DNA of 64,000 nt from Ralstonia insidiosa (GCF_008801405.1 NZ_VZPV01000003.1:1-64000); one strand, 5' to 3'; counted from the first letter of the stretch, positions 42,012-50,949 are shown. Translations and numbers: made by a program. The notes: generated from the sequence alone by a model not told the origin.

Positions 42012-42842
42012 TCAGGCACCCAGGCTGGTCAGGGTGGGCAGCGCATCAGCAGGGCGCTGCAGCAGCACGCCAAGGATCTCGCGCCGCCACGCGTCGTAAA
42101 GCGGAACATGGTTGCGCGTATCGATGCCGGCCGCGCGTTCGTTCAGTGCCCATGATTCGCGCAGGTAGTCGCCCAGGAGCACTTGCAGCTTGTCGTCGGC
42201 TTCCAGCACTTCACCGACGAGTTGTTCGCGTTGCGCATCCGATGCGGCATTGAGCTTGTTATGCCACCACTCGGTGATGAGGATGCGGTGCACCTCTTCG
42301 TCCGGCATGATGCGGTTCTCGGCAAAGTCGCGGTTGGCGAGATCGAGCACACGCGAGGTGCGCCGGTTGACCTGCAGCCGCGCGAGGATGTGATGCTCGT
42401 AGTGGAACTCCCATGCGAGGAAGGCGGCCTGGCTGGTCAGCGGGTAGTCGCCCAGGATGTCCCAGTGGTGGCGTACGTCTTGCGCAATGCGGTCGATCTG
42501 GTCGTGCCCCGACAGCACGCGGATGCGCTCGCGCGAGGCCACCGCGTGAAAGCCGTCGTCGCCAATCTGTCGTGAGAGCGCGAGCTGAAACTCGGGCTCG
42601 TCGCGAAACAGCCGGTCCAGCCCGGCGCTTGCCAGTTGCACGATGAAAAGATCGTGCGCGGCGTTCCACAGCGCGTAGTCGATCACCCCTTCCCGTTCTT
42701 CTGGGGTTTGCGCATCGCGCGGTGGCTCGGTGCGTGAAGGCGGCAGGTGTGGCGCGTGCACGGCGGCGACGCGGTCAAAGAGGTCTTTCTCCAGCGCCGC
42801 GCCATAGCGCGCGGGCGTCGTTTCGAGGTGGGTTTGGGTCAC
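42012..42842 (-). CDS. Unknown helical His/Glu-rich protein linked to the monooxygenase
   Basis: 276 residues from GTG 42842 (AGGA 7 bases upstream); the frame open to 43136 crosses the neighbouring gene. The protein is almost all helical. It is rich in His, Glu and Trp: RHHWDILGDYPLT, AFLAWEFHYEHHILARLQVN and ITEWWHNKLN. The spaced Glu/His clusters could bind two metals as in ferritin-like or HDOD/iron-containing redox proteins, but I cannot confirm a motif. No signal peptide. It lies 5 bases before the monooxygenase, so the two are very likely partners in one pathway. Confidence 0.75.
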   Translation of the reverse strand: MTQTHLETTPARYGAALEKDLFDRVAAVHAPHLPPSRTEPPRDAQTPEEREGVIDYALWNAAHDLFIVQLASAGLDRLFRDEPEFQLALSRQIGDDGFHAVASRERIRVLSGHDQIDRIAQDVRHHWDILGDYPLTSQAAFLAWEFHYEHHILARLQVNRRTSRVLDLANRDFAENRIMPDEEVHRILITEWWHNKLNAASDAQREQLVGEVLEADDKLQVLLGDYLRESWALNERAAGIDTRNHVPLYDAWRREILGVLLQRPADALPTLTSLGA

Positions 42843-43015
42843 GTTGACATCCTGGTCGCGGAGGTTGGCTCCGGTGGATCGGTGTGCGCCACCGCCGGGT
42901 GGGCGGGCGCGACAAGGCTGACATCGTTGCATTGAAGGCGGCGCAGACGAACGAAGCGTTGCGCATGTCGTCAGAACCTGCGCGCAGATTGCGCGGCTTC
43001 GTCCAGCCGAAGCGG

Positions 43016-43660
43016 CTACAGGCCGTTCTCCACCATCTCGACCACGCGCAGGGCGATGGCGCCTGTCTGCTCGGGCGGGCGGCCGCGTAGCGGGCCGTCG
43101 ATGATCAGCAGCGCTAGCCCGTGCACCGCAGACCATGCGAGATATTCAGCGCCCGGACGGCGCTCGGCTGGGAGCACGCCTGCGGCAGTCATGCGGTCGA
43201 GTGCCAGGCCTAGCAACTGGAACGGGTTCAGCCCGCTGTTGCCGGCCTTGTCCGGGTCGGCGTCGTTCTCCACTTCATCGGGCACGGCAAACGCGGTGCG
43301 GAACAGGCCGGTCTCCATTTGCGCAAAACGCAGGTACCCCACGCCGATGGCGCGCAAGGAGGCGCGGGCCTGCGCATCTTGCGGCCAGGTCGGGTCGATT
43401 GCATCCAGTTCCGTTTCCATGGCGCGTGCCAATGCTGCCAGCGCCGCCGCGCGCACCTCCTGCAGCAAATCCAGTCGCCCGGCGAAGTGCCGGTAGGCCG
43501 CATTCGGTGCAACGCCAGCGCGGCGCGTTGCCTCGCGCAGCACGATGGCATCTGGGCCGCCGGCACGCGCCAGCTCAATGCCGGCGTCGAGCAGCGCGCG
43601 CCGCAAATCGCCGTGACGATAGGTCGATCGCGCGGGCGGGCGGGGTGGTTCCTGGGTCAT
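43016..43660 (-). CDS. TetR/AcrR-family regulator
   Basis: 214 residues. The TetR HTH is at the N-terminus (YRHGDLRRALLDAGIELARA; LREATRRAGVAPNAAYRHF). The C-terminal ligand domain resembles the WHG type (SAVHGLALLIIDGPLRGRPP). It starts at ATG 43660, with the paired operator-like repeats (43680-43726) directly upstream, so it probably represses itself and the divergent SnoaL-like gene. Ligand unknown. Confidence 0.92.
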   Translation of the reverse strand: MTQEPPRPPARSTYRHGDLRRALLDAGIELARAGGPDAIVLREATRRAGVAPNAAYRHFAGRLDLLQEVRAAALAALARAMETELDAIDPTWPQDAQARASLRAIGVGYLRFAQMETGLFRTAFAVPDEVENDADPDKAGNSGLNPFQLLGLALDRMTAAGVLPAERRPGAEYLAWSAVHGLALLIIDGPLRGRPPEQTGAIALRVVEMVENGL

Positions 43661-43679
43661 GCAATCTCCGCAAGCTTTA

Positions 43680-43726
43680 TGTGGACACTGTTCATTATGT
43701 CTGCTATCGTTTGTGGACAGTGTTCA
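43680..43726. promoter_or_regulatory. Tandem TetR-type operators
   Basis: TGTGGACACTGTTCA (43680-43694) and TGTGGACAGTGTTCA (43712-43726) are two near-identical partial palindromes spaced 32 bases, three helical turns, between the divergent tetR and SnoaL-like genes. The second continues as TGTTCACAAA, giving nearly matching TGTGGACA/TGTTCACA arms. Confidence 0.7.
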
Positions 43727-43790
43727 CAAATCAACACTAGGCGCTGTTGTCGTAGATTCCAAGGCGCTTTTTTCGTCATCGGAGGCCGAC

Positions 43791-44222
43791 ATGACAACTG
43801 CAACAAATGCCGCGAATGATGAAGCGCAGGTGCGTGCGCTGATCGAAGAATGGGCCGCCGCCGTGCGCGCCAAGGACGTGGACGCAGTGATGCGTCACTA
43901 CGCGCCTGATGTGGTGGTGTTTGATGTCATGCCGCCGCTGTTTGTAAAAGGTGCTGATGCCTACCGGCGCAACTGGCAGGGCTGGTTCGATGCGCTGGAA
44001 GGGCAGGCTGATTTCCAGTTCGTCGAATTGCACCTCGAGGTGAGTGGCGACTTGGCCTATTGCTTCAGCGTGAACCGCTTGCGTGCGCGCTATCGCGACG
44101 GCGCGAAGCATGATGCGCAAACACGTGCCACGGTGTGCTTCCGCAAGATCGATGGCCGCTGGCTGGTGGTGCACGAGCACGCCTCCGTGCCAATGCCGGT
44201 GCCCGAACCGGCGTGCAATTGA
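43791..44222 (+). CDS. SnoaL/NTF2-like small protein
   Basis: 143 residues from ATG 43791 (GGAGG 5 bases upstream); the longer frame from 43659 runs over the operators. It has the cone-shaped NTF2-like fold pattern: a helix (QVRALIEEWAAAVRAKDVDA), VMRHYAPDVVVFDVMPPL, LHLEVSGDLAYCFSVNRLRA and FRKIDGRWLVVHEHASVPM. Members are DUF4440 or SnoaL enzymes or binding proteins with many roles. It is controlled most likely by the divergent TetR. No catalytic residues can be named. Confidence 0.85.
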   Translation: MTTATNAANDEAQVRALIEEWAAAVRAKDVDAVMRHYAPDVVVFDVMPPLFVKGADAYRRNWQGWFDALEGQADFQFVELHLEVSGDLAYCFSVNRLRARYRDGAKHDAQTRATVCFRKIDGRWLVVHEHASVPMPVPEPACN

Positions 44223-44315
44223 CGGCGTCTGTTGATGCGTGGCTTCCCCTGACCGTGTGACCCAACGCGCGGCCGGATCTTCACCCGGAGTCCCTACCTA
44301 CCCCAAGGAGTTGTG

Positions 44316-44747
44316 ATGCAAATTCAACCGTATCTGTTCTTCGAAGGCCGTTGTGAGGAAGCGCTTGAGTTCTACAAGAAGACGCTTGGCGCCAAGGTTG
44401 ACGTGGTGATGCACTACAAGGATGCGCCCAAGGATGCGCAACCTACCGCCGAGCAGTGTGGCGGCATGGCACCCCCGCTCGACAAGGTGATGCACGCAGC
44501 TTTCCGCGTGGGTGAAACGCAGGTCCTGGCATCCGACGGCATGGCTTCGGGCAAGGCCGATTTCAAAGGCTTCGGGCTGTCGGTGAGTGTGGCTGACAAG
44601 GCCGAGGCCGAGCGCACCTTCAAGGCGCTGGGTGACGGTGGTCAGGTGACCATGCCGATGTCGGAAACCTTCTTTGCCAACGCATTCGGCATGGTGGCCG
44701 ATCGCTTCGGCATCACGTGGATGGTGATTGCGCCCAAGCCGATGTAA
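44316..44747 (+). CDS. VOC-superfamily protein, PhnB/YhdN-like
   Basis: 143 residues from ATG 44316, with AAGGAG 5 bases upstream (a GTG at 44313 is adjacent). The 'PYLFFEGRCEEALEFYKKTL' opening, the VMHAAFRVGETQVLASDG strand, the SVSVADKAEAERTFKALGDG region and the end FGMVADRFGITWMVIAPKPM are the PhnB-like dimer pattern. Such proteins often bind metals or antibiotics, and no single function is certain. A perfect 10-bp hairpin follows. Its upstream neighbour in the same direction is the SnoaL gene (94-base gap). Confidence 0.88.
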   Translation: MQIQPYLFFEGRCEEALEFYKKTLGAKVDVVMHYKDAPKDAQPTAEQCGGMAPPLDKVMHAAFRVGETQVLASDGMASGKADFKGFGLSVSVADKAEAERTFKALGDGGQVTMPMSETFFANAFGMVADRFGITWMVIAPKPM

Positions 44748-44763
44748 GCATTGTGTCGGCGCA

Positions 44764-44787
44764 AACGGCCACCCGATGGTGGCCGTT
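44764..44787 (+). terminator. Perfect hairpin after the VOC gene
   Basis: AACGGCCACC-CGAT-GGTGGCCGTT, 10 bp with a tetraloop, 16 bases after the stop codon. The T-run behind it is poor (TTCGG). Confidence 0.6.
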
Positions 44788-44977
44788 CGGCGCAAAGCCG
44801 TAGGAAGGTTTGCCTTGGCGCCGGGTGACTGACCGGTGCTAGACTGCGCTTTCACCGGGGCCTTACCAATATCAACGAAACCACCCCCGGGTGGCCGGCC
44901 GCTCTGGCCGCGACCCTTCGCATTCCCTGCGCGAAGGCGTCCACTCACCTGCAGCCCCATTTCTGGAGACCGTCTTC

Positions 44978-45514
44978 ATGCTGAAGATCATTGCGATCGT
45001 CATCGTCGTTGCCATTGTTGCCGTGCTTGGGTTTGCGGCCACGCGGCCAGACAGCTTTCGCGTGCAGCGCGAGATCGACATCAAGGCGCCGCCCGAAAAG
45101 GTGTTTGCCCTGATCGATGATTTTCACCACTGGACCGCCTGGTCGCCGTGGGAAAAGCTCGACCCGGCGATGAAGCGCACGTACGGCGGCCCGACCAATG
45201 GCAAGGGCGCGAATTATGCGTGGGAAGGCTCCAGCAAGGTCGGCGCCGGGCGCATGGAGATCGTCGATTCCTCGCTGTCGAACGCGCCCGCCCGCATCCA
45301 GATCCAATTGGATTTCCTGAAGCCCTTCGAAGCCCACAACACAGCGGAATTCACGTTGAAGCCTGCGGGCGATCTCACCCATGTGACCTGGGCCATGTAC
45401 GGCCCGAGCCCGTTCATCTCGAAGGTGATGGGCCTGTTCTTCAGTATGGACGCGGTGATCGGCAAGGACTTCGAGGCCGGTCTCGCCAATCTCAAATTGG
45501 CTGCGGAATCCTGA
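44978..45514 (+). CDS. Membrane-anchored SRPBCC (polyketide cyclase-like) protein
   Basis: 178 residues from ATG 44978. One N-terminal hydrophobic helix (IIAIVIVVAIVAVLGFAATR) is followed by a START/SRPBCC domain (REIDIKAPPEKVFALIDDFH; WTAWSPWEKLDPAMKRTYGG; FLKPFEAHNTAEFTLKPAG). It probably binds a hydrophobic ligand at the membrane. The helix could be an uncleaved signal anchor. The gene is 32 bases before the MFS exporter and likely co-transcribed. No known specific role. Confidence 0.85.
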   Translation: MLKIIAIVIVVAIVAVLGFAATRPDSFRVQREIDIKAPPEKVFALIDDFHHWTAWSPWEKLDPAMKRTYGGPTNGKGANYAWEGSSKVGAGRMEIVDSSLSNAPARIQIQLDFLKPFEAHNTAEFTLKPAGDLTHVTWAMYGPSPFISKVMGLFFSMDAVIGKDFEAGLANLKLAAES

Positions 45515-45546
45515 GCGAGGCTGCAGCGCATTCAAGGAGTGGTTCC

Positions 45547-46995
45547 ATGACGCATGGCATCGACGAACGCAAGCGCTGGCTGGCCCTCATCGTGCTCTGC
45601 CTGGGCGTGCTGATGATCGTGCTGGATACGACCATCGTGAACGTCGCACTGCCGTCCATCCGGGCGGATCTGGGCTTTTCCGAAACCTCGCTGGTGTGGG
45701 TGGTCAACGCCTACATGCTGACCTTTGGCGGTTTCCTGCTGCTGGGTGGGCGATTGGGTGACCTGTTCGGGCATCGCAAGCTGTTCTTGCTGGGGATCAC
45801 GCTGTTCACGCTGGCTTCTGCGGCGTGTGGTCTGGCGAACTCGCAGGGGTTGCTGATTGCGGCGCGTGCGGTACAGGGGCTGGGCGGGGCCGTGGTGTCG
45901 GCGGTGTCGCTGTCGCTCATCATGAACCTGTTCACCTCGCCGGCCGATCGTGCCAAGGCGATGGGCATTTACGGCTTCGTGTGCGCAGGCGGTGGCAGCA
46001 TCGGCGTGTTGCTGGGCGGGTTGCTGACCAGCGCGCTGAGCTGGCACTGGATCTTCCTGGTCAACCTGCCGATTGGTGTGGCGGTGTACGCCGCATGCAT
46101 GGCATTGCTGCCTGCTGGCAAGCCACTGGCAGATCGCGCCAAGCTGGACGTGGCAGGCGCGATTGCCGTGACGACCTCGCTCATGCTGGCGGTGTACGCC
46201 ATCGTGCACGGTAACGAGGTCGGTTGGACGTCCACGCAAACGCTTGCCCAGTTGGGCACGGCTGTCGCGTTGATGATTGCGTTCCTCGTCATTGAGTCGC
46301 GCGTGTCGCATCCGCTCATGCCGCTGCACATGTTCGCGCTGCGCAATGTGGCCACGGCCAACGTGGTGGGCGTGCTGTGGGCAGCTGCGATGTTCGCGTG
46401 GTTCTTCATCTCGGCGCTCTACATGCAGCGTGTGCTGAACTACAGCGCCATGCAGGTGGGGCTGGCCTTCCTGCCGGCCAACATCATCATGGCGGTGTTC
46501 TCGCTGGGGTTGTCGGCCAAGCTGGTGATGCGCTTTGGCATTCGCGCGCCGTTGTCGCTGGGTTTGCTGGTGGCGGCCGTCGGGCTGGTGCTGTTTGCGC
46601 GTGCGCCGGCTGGCGGCAACTTCATGCTGGACGTGCTGCCGGGCATGCTGCTGCTGGGCCTGGGTGCAGGCGTGGCCTTCAACCCGGTGTTGCTGGCGGC
46701 GATGAGCGATGTCGCGCCGGATGAATCTGGCCTGGCTTCGGGCGTGGTCAACACGTCATTCATGATGGGTGGCGCATTGGGGCTGGCGATTCTCGCAAGC
46801 CTGGCGGCAGCCCGCACGAACAACCTGACTGCCGCGGGAGCCGATGCGGCCACCGCACTCAATGGCGGCTATCACCTGGCTTTCCTGCTGGGGGCGATTG
46901 CGGCTGTGCTGGCTTCTGCACTGGCCGGCGCCTTCGTACGGACACGTGCACACGCGCACACGCAGGATCAGGCGTCCTCCGCAGCCTCCATCTAA
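45547..46995 (+). CDS. DHA2-family MFS drug exporter (14 segments, EmrB/QacA type)
   Basis: 482 residues from ATG 45547; the frame open to 45148 overlaps the previous gene in another frame. The DHA2 signature is LIVLCLGVLMIVLDTTIVNV in segment 1, GGRLGDLFGHRKLFLLG in loop 2-3, and GLGGAVVSAVSLSLIMNLF in segment 5. Fourteen hydrophobic segments fit the family. It should export hydrophobic compounds by proton antiport. There is no membrane fusion partner gene beside it, so it may act at the inner membrane alone. Confidence 0.92.
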   Translation: MTHGIDERKRWLALIVLCLGVLMIVLDTTIVNVALPSIRADLGFSETSLVWVVNAYMLTFGGFLLLGGRLGDLFGHRKLFLLGITLFTLASAACGLANSQGLLIAARAVQGLGGAVVSAVSLSLIMNLFTSPADRAKAMGIYGFVCAGGGSIGVLLGGLLTSALSWHWIFLVNLPIGVAVYAACMALLPAGKPLADRAKLDVAGAIAVTTSLMLAVYAIVHGNEVGWTSTQTLAQLGTAVALMIAFLVIESRVSHPLMPLHMFALRNVATANVVGVLWAAAMFAWFFISALYMQRVLNYSAMQVGLAFLPANIIMAVFSLGLSAKLVMRFGIRAPLSLGLLVAAVGLVLFARAPAGGNFMLDVLPGMLLLGLGAGVAFNPVLLAAMSDVAPDESGLASGVVNTSFMMGGALGLAILASLAAARTNNLTAAGADAATALNGGYHLAFLLGAIAAVLASALAGAFVRTRAHAHTQDQASSAASI

Positions 46996-47044
46996 GCTGA
47001 TTCACACTGCATGTCTCAATCGAGGCATGCGGTGTAATCCGTTA

Positions 47045-47072
47045 TTGACCGACCGGTCGGACTGTTTATAAT
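47045..47072 (+). promoter_or_regulatory. paa promoter with embedded TetR (PaaR-type) palindrome
   Basis: TTGACC (47045-47050) and TATAAT (47067-47072), 16 bases apart, make a strong sigma70 promoter 76 bases before paaA. The spacer holds the perfect 12-base palindrome CCGACCGGTCGG (47049-47060), overlapping the -35 end, so a bound repressor blocks polymerase. ACCGACCGGTCGG-like sites are those reported for the TetR regulator PaaR of betaproteobacteria. A TetR gene lies at 50950-51570. Confidence 0.85.
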
Positions 47073-47147
47073 CGATCCAGCTCCGGCATGACGTGAATGG
47101 CGGGGCACGCACATCCAGCACTCCCCAACGCGGGGCCGGAGGATCGC

Positions 47148-48167
47148 ATGTACACCCAAAGCCTGGACCAGCCTGGCGGCTTGCCCACCGAACAGGAACT
47201 GGCCGCTGTGCCGCAAGGCGAAGCCGAGTTGCAGGCGCGCTTTGACGCGCGCATCGGTGCTGACCACAAGATCGAACCGCAGGATTGGATGCCCGCGCCG
47301 TACCGCAAGACGCTATTGCGGCAGATTTCGCAGCACGCGCATTCAGAGGTGGTGGGCATGCTGCCCGAGGGCAACTGGATCAGCCGCGCGCCGTCGCTCA
47401 AGCGCAAGGCCATCCTCCTGGCCAAGGTGCAGGACGAGGCGGGTCATGGCCTCTATCTCTACTCCGCCGCCGAAACGCTCGGCAGCACGCGCGACGAGAT
47501 GATCGACGCGCTGCACGAGGGGCGGGCCAAGTATTCGTCCATCTTCAATTACCCGACGCTGTCATGGGCAGACGTGGGCGTGATCGGCTGGCTGGTGGAC
47601 GGCGCGGCCATCATGAACCAGGTGCCGCTGTGCCGTTGCTCGTACGGCCCCTATGCACGCGCCATGATCCGCATCTGCAAGGAAGAGTCGTTCCACCAGC
47701 GCCAGGGTTTTGAGTCGCTGCTGACCATGATGGGCGGCACGCAGCCGCAGCGCGACATGGTGCAGGAGGCAGTCAACCGCTGGTGGTTTCCGGTGCTGAT
47801 GATGTTCGGGCCGCCTGATACCGCATCGCCCAACAGCGCGCAGACCATGGCCTGGGGCATCAAACGTATCTCGAACGATGACTTGCGCCAGCGCTTTGTC
47901 GACGCGACCGTCGAGCAGGCGCGTGTGTTGGGCGTGACGTTGCCTGACCCTGGACTCACGTGGAATGAGGCGCGTGGCCACTACGATTTTTCACCGCTGG
48001 ACTGGTCCGAATTCAAGCGTGTGCTGGACGGCCATGGCCCCTGCAACCGTGAGCGCCTCGCCACCCGCAAGCGCGCGCATGAAGAAGGCGAGTGGGTGCG
48101 CGAAGCCGCGCTTGCCTACGCACGCAAACAGGCCGAACGTGCGGCCGCCACCGAACAAGCCGCCTGA
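47148..48167 (+). CDS. paaA: Phenylacetyl-CoA epoxidase subunit A (catalytic)
   Basis: 339 residues from ATG 47148, with GGAGG upstream. Diiron-site motifs are visible in AILLAKVQDEAGHGLYLYSA and in RICKEESFHQRQGFESLL, and a PLCRCSYGPYARAMIRICKE segment is present. Length is that of PaaA. With PaaBCE it epoxidises the ring of phenylacetyl-CoA. First gene of the operon; the gap to paaB is 11 bases. Confidence 0.96.
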   Translation: MYTQSLDQPGGLPTEQELAAVPQGEAELQARFDARIGADHKIEPQDWMPAPYRKTLLRQISQHAHSEVVGMLPEGNWISRAPSLKRKAILLAKVQDEAGHGLYLYSAAETLGSTRDEMIDALHEGRAKYSSIFNYPTLSWADVGVIGWLVDGAAIMNQVPLCRCSYGPYARAMIRICKEESFHQRQGFESLLTMMGGTQPQRDMVQEAVNRWWFPVLMMFGPPDTASPNSAQTMAWGIKRISNDDLRQRFVDATVEQARVLGVTLPDPGLTWNEARGHYDFSPLDWSEFKRVLDGHGPCNRERLATRKRAHEEGEWVREAALAYARKQAERAAATEQAA

Positions 48168-48178
48168 GGAGCCGCAGC

Positions 48179-48478
48179 ATGAGTACAACCACGCATCAAC
48201 ACGAATGGCCGCTGTGGGAAGTGTTTATCCGCAGCAAGCAGGGTCTGGAGCACAAGCACTGCGGCAGCCTGCATGCGGTCGATGCCAAGCAGGCGTTGCA
48301 GATGGCGCGCGACGTCTATACGCGCCGGCAGGAAGGCGTCTCGATCTGGGTCGTGCCATCGGCCGCCATCACCGCCAGCGAGCCCGATGACAAGCCCATG
48401 CTGTTCGACCCAATGGCCGACAAGATCTACCGGCACCCGACGTTCTATCGGCTGCCCGATGAAGTCAACCACATGTGA
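48179..48478 (+). CDS. paaB: Phenylacetyl-CoA epoxidase subunit B
   Basis: 99 residues from ATG 48179 (GAGGAG about 8 bases upstream). The family signature WPLWEVFIRSKQGLEHKHCG with SLHAVDAKQALQMARDVYTR is complete, and the C-terminal KIYRHPTFYRLP is normal. It is a structural subunit that joins the A-C pairs. The longer frame that starts at 48092 lies inside paaA and is not used. Confidence 0.95.
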   Translation: MSTTTHQHEWPLWEVFIRSKQGLEHKHCGSLHAVDAKQALQMARDVYTRRQEGVSIWVVPSAAITASEPDDKPMLFDPMADKIYRHPTFYRLPDEVNHM

Positions 48479-48487
48479 GCCGTGGCG

Positions 48488-49288
48488 ATGACTTCCAACG
48501 CGCATCTGCAATACATCCTGCGTCTGGCCGACAACGCACTCATTCTTGGTCAGCGCAACGCTGAGTGGACGGGGCATGGCCCCGTGCTCGAAGAGGACAT
48601 CGCGCTGTCCAACCTGAGCCTCGATTTGATCGGTCAGGCGCGACTGCTCTATACACATGCCGGCCAGCTTGAAGGCGCACTGACAGGCACGCCGCGCACC
48701 GAAGACGACTATGCCTACTTGCGCGCAGAGAGCGCGTTCCGCAACTACACCCTGCTCGAATTGCCCCATGTGGGGCCGCTGGTTGCCACATCTGCAGCGG
48801 CACGCGACTACGCGGTCACCATCGTCCGCCACTTCCTGTATGCGGCGTTGATGGTGCCGTTGTGGGAGGCGCTGGCCGCATCCAAGGATGCAGAACTGGC
48901 CGCCATTGCCGCCAAGTCGGTCAAAGAGATGCGCTATCACCTTGCACACACGCGTGACTGGCTGGTGCGCTTTGGCGATGGCACCGAGGTGTCGCATGCA
49001 CGTGCTCAGGCTGCGCTCAACTGGTTGATGCCCTACACCAACGAGTTCTTTGCCGCCGATGCCATTGAAGATGCCGTGGCCGATGCCGGCATTGGCGTGC
49101 GCGTTGCCGATCTGCGTGATGCATGGCAGGCAACCGTGAATGATGCGCTGGCTGAGGCCACACTTGCCTTGCCCGAGTCTGGCCCCTACGTCAGCACAGG
49201 AAAACACGGCGAGCACTCCGAGCACATGGGCTATCTGCTGGCCGAAATGCAGGGGCTGGCGCGCCAGTTTCCGGGGGCATCGTGGTAG
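48488..49288 (+). CDS. paaC: Phenylacetyl-CoA epoxidase subunit C
   Basis: 266 residues from ATG 48488; a GTG two codons earlier (48482) is an alternative. The ferritin-like fold has NALILGQRNAEWTGHGPVLE, LSNLSLDLIGQARLLYTHAG and SVKEMRYHLAHTRDWLVRFG. This subunit is the non-catalytic structural homologue of PaaA. The 3' end overlaps paaD by 7 bases. Confidence 0.95.
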   Translation: MTSNAHLQYILRLADNALILGQRNAEWTGHGPVLEEDIALSNLSLDLIGQARLLYTHAGQLEGALTGTPRTEDDYAYLRAESAFRNYTLLELPHVGPLVATSAAARDYAVTIVRHFLYAALMVPLWEALAASKDAELAAIAAKSVKEMRYHLAHTRDWLVRFGDGTEVSHARAQAALNWLMPYTNEFFAADAIEDAVADAGIGVRVADLRDAWQATVNDALAEATLALPESGPYVSTGKHGEHSEHMGYLLAEMQGLARQFPGASW

Positions 49289-49821
49289 CCGAGCCTATTG
49301 TTTCCGCCGATGTGGCCACACGGCTTGCACGCGCTCGGGCCGCGCTGGATGCGGTGACCGACCCGGAGATCCCCGTCGTCACGATCGCTGAACTGGGCAT
49401 CCTGCGCGACGTGGAGATCGATGGCAGTGGCACGGTGGTGGCAACCATCACGCCCACGTATTCCGGCTGCCCGGCGATGGACCAGATTGCTGACGACGTG
49501 AGCCGCGCGCTGCAGACGGCGGATGTGGGGGCGTATCGCGTGCGCTCCGTGCTCTCGCCAGCGTGGACGACGGACTGGATCACGCCCGAAGGGCACCGTA
49601 AGCTGCGCGACTTCGGTATTGCACCGCCGGCCCACGTGGTGACGATGGGCAACGCGCGCCCGATTCGCCTGATGCGCCCCGCGCAGGGCGAGCACATTGC
49701 CTGCCCGCAATGCGGCTCGCACGACACGGTGCTCATCTCCGCCTTCGGTTCGACCGCGTGCAAGGCGCTGTACCGTTGCCGCGCGTGCCGTGAGCCGTTC
49801 GACTACTTCAAGCCCTACTAA
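49282..49821 (+). CDS. paaD: PaaD, MIP18-like iron-sulfur maturation factor of the epoxidase
   Basis: 179 residues from GTG 49282, overlapping paaC. The N-terminal DUF59/MIP18 domain has VTDPEIPVVTIAELGILRDV and TYSGCPAMDQIADDV with the conserved Cys. The C-terminal zinc-ribbon-like pairs are CPQCGSHDT and CRACREPF. It supports assembly of the iron-sulfur cluster of PaaE or of the diiron centre. The start is backed by GGGGG 5 bases upstream. Confidence 0.94.
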   Translation: MVAEPIVSADVATRLARARAALDAVTDPEIPVVTIAELGILRDVEIDGSGTVVATITPTYSGCPAMDQIADDVSRALQTADVGAYRVRSVLSPAWTTDWITPEGHRKLRDFGIAPPAHVVTMGNARPIRLMRPAQGEHIACPQCGSHDTVLISAFGSTACKALYRCRACREPFDYFKPY

Positions 49822-49835
49822 ACGAAACGATCGCC

Positions 49836-50936
49836 ATGACCCCGCAATTTCACCCGCTGCGTATTGCCGAAGTGCGTGGCGAGACGGCTGATACGATTTC
49901 CCTACGCTTTGATGTGCCGGACGACCTGCGCGATGCGTATCGCTTCAAGCAGGGCCAGTTCCTGACGCTGCGCATGCCGGTGCCCGAGACAGGGCAGAGC
50001 GATGTGCGGCGCTCGTATTCCATCTGTTGTTCCGTGCAGGACTACGACGCGCATGGCGAGCTGCGCGTGGCCGTCAAGCGTGTGGATGCGGGCGTGTTCT
50101 CCAACCACCTGCACGACCGCATTCGCGTGGGGCAATCGCTCGATGTGCTGCCGCCGGATGGTCGCTTCTATGTGCCGTTGGCTGCGGAAAGTGCGCGCCA
50201 CTATGTCGCCTTTGCTGCCGGCAGCGGCATCACGCCCATCCTCTCGCTCATCAAGACCACGCTGGCCGCCGAGCCACACAGCCGCTTCACGCTGGTCTAC
50301 GGCAACCGCAGCATCGACAGCATCATCTTTGGCGAGGCGCTGGAAGACCTGAAGGACCGCTATCTCGATCGGTTTGCGCTGTATCACGTGCTGTCGCGCC
50401 AGGCGCAGGAGATTGCGTTGTTCAACGGGCGGCTGGATGGTGCGAAGGCGCATGCCTTTCTGGATGCGCTGATTCCTCCCGACGATATCGACGCTGCCTT
50501 TATCTGTGGGCCATCCACGATGATCGATGCGGTCGAAGCTGCGCTGCTGGAGCGTGGTGTGCCACGCGAGCGCGTGCATGCCGAGCGCTTTGGCGTACCG
50601 GTGGGCGACGCGTCGACTGAATCGGCCAAAGCGCGCAAGCGTGCGGCGGTGGCTGGCGATGTGGCGTTGACGGTGGTGCTCGACGGCAAGTCGCATGACG
50701 TGCCGATGGCGGGGGATGCCAAGGTGCTCGACAGCGCGCTGAATGCTGGGCTGGACTTGCCCTATGCGTGCAAGGGTGGTGTGTGCTGCACGTGCCGCGC
50801 CAAGGTGCTGGAAGGGCGCGTGGAGATGGAGAAGAACTTCACGCTGGAAGACTGGGAGATCCAACAAGGCTTTGTGCTGACGTGCCAGGCGCGTCCGCTC
50901 ACGCAGCGTGTTGTCGTGAGCTATGACGAGCGCTGA
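49836..50936 (+). CDS. paaE: PaaE, epoxidase reductase (FAD and 2Fe-2S)
   Basis: 366 residues. The ferredoxin-NADP reductase part has RRSYSICCSV for FAD binding and YVAFAAGSGITPILSLIKTT for NADPH. The C-terminal plant-type ferredoxin domain has CKGGVCCTCRAKVLEG and LTCQARP, giving the four cluster Cys. It carries electrons from NADPH to PaaA. Last gene of the paaABCDE operon, 15 bases behind paaD, convergent with the TetR gene. Confidence 0.95.
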   Translation: MTPQFHPLRIAEVRGETADTISLRFDVPDDLRDAYRFKQGQFLTLRMPVPETGQSDVRRSYSICCSVQDYDAHGELRVAVKRVDAGVFSNHLHDRIRVGQSLDVLPPDGRFYVPLAAESARHYVAFAAGSGITPILSLIKTTLAAEPHSRFTLVYGNRSIDSIIFGEALEDLKDRYLDRFALYHVLSRQAQEIALFNGRLDGAKAHAFLDALIPPDDIDAAFICGPSTMIDAVEAALLERGVPRERVHAERFGVPVGDASTESAKARKRAAVAGDVALTVVLDGKSHDVPMAGDAKVLDSALNAGLDLPYACKGGVCCTCRAKVLEGRVEMEKNFTLEDWEIQQGFVLTCQARPLTQRVVVSYDER

Positions 50937-50949
50937 TGGTTGCTGAGCT

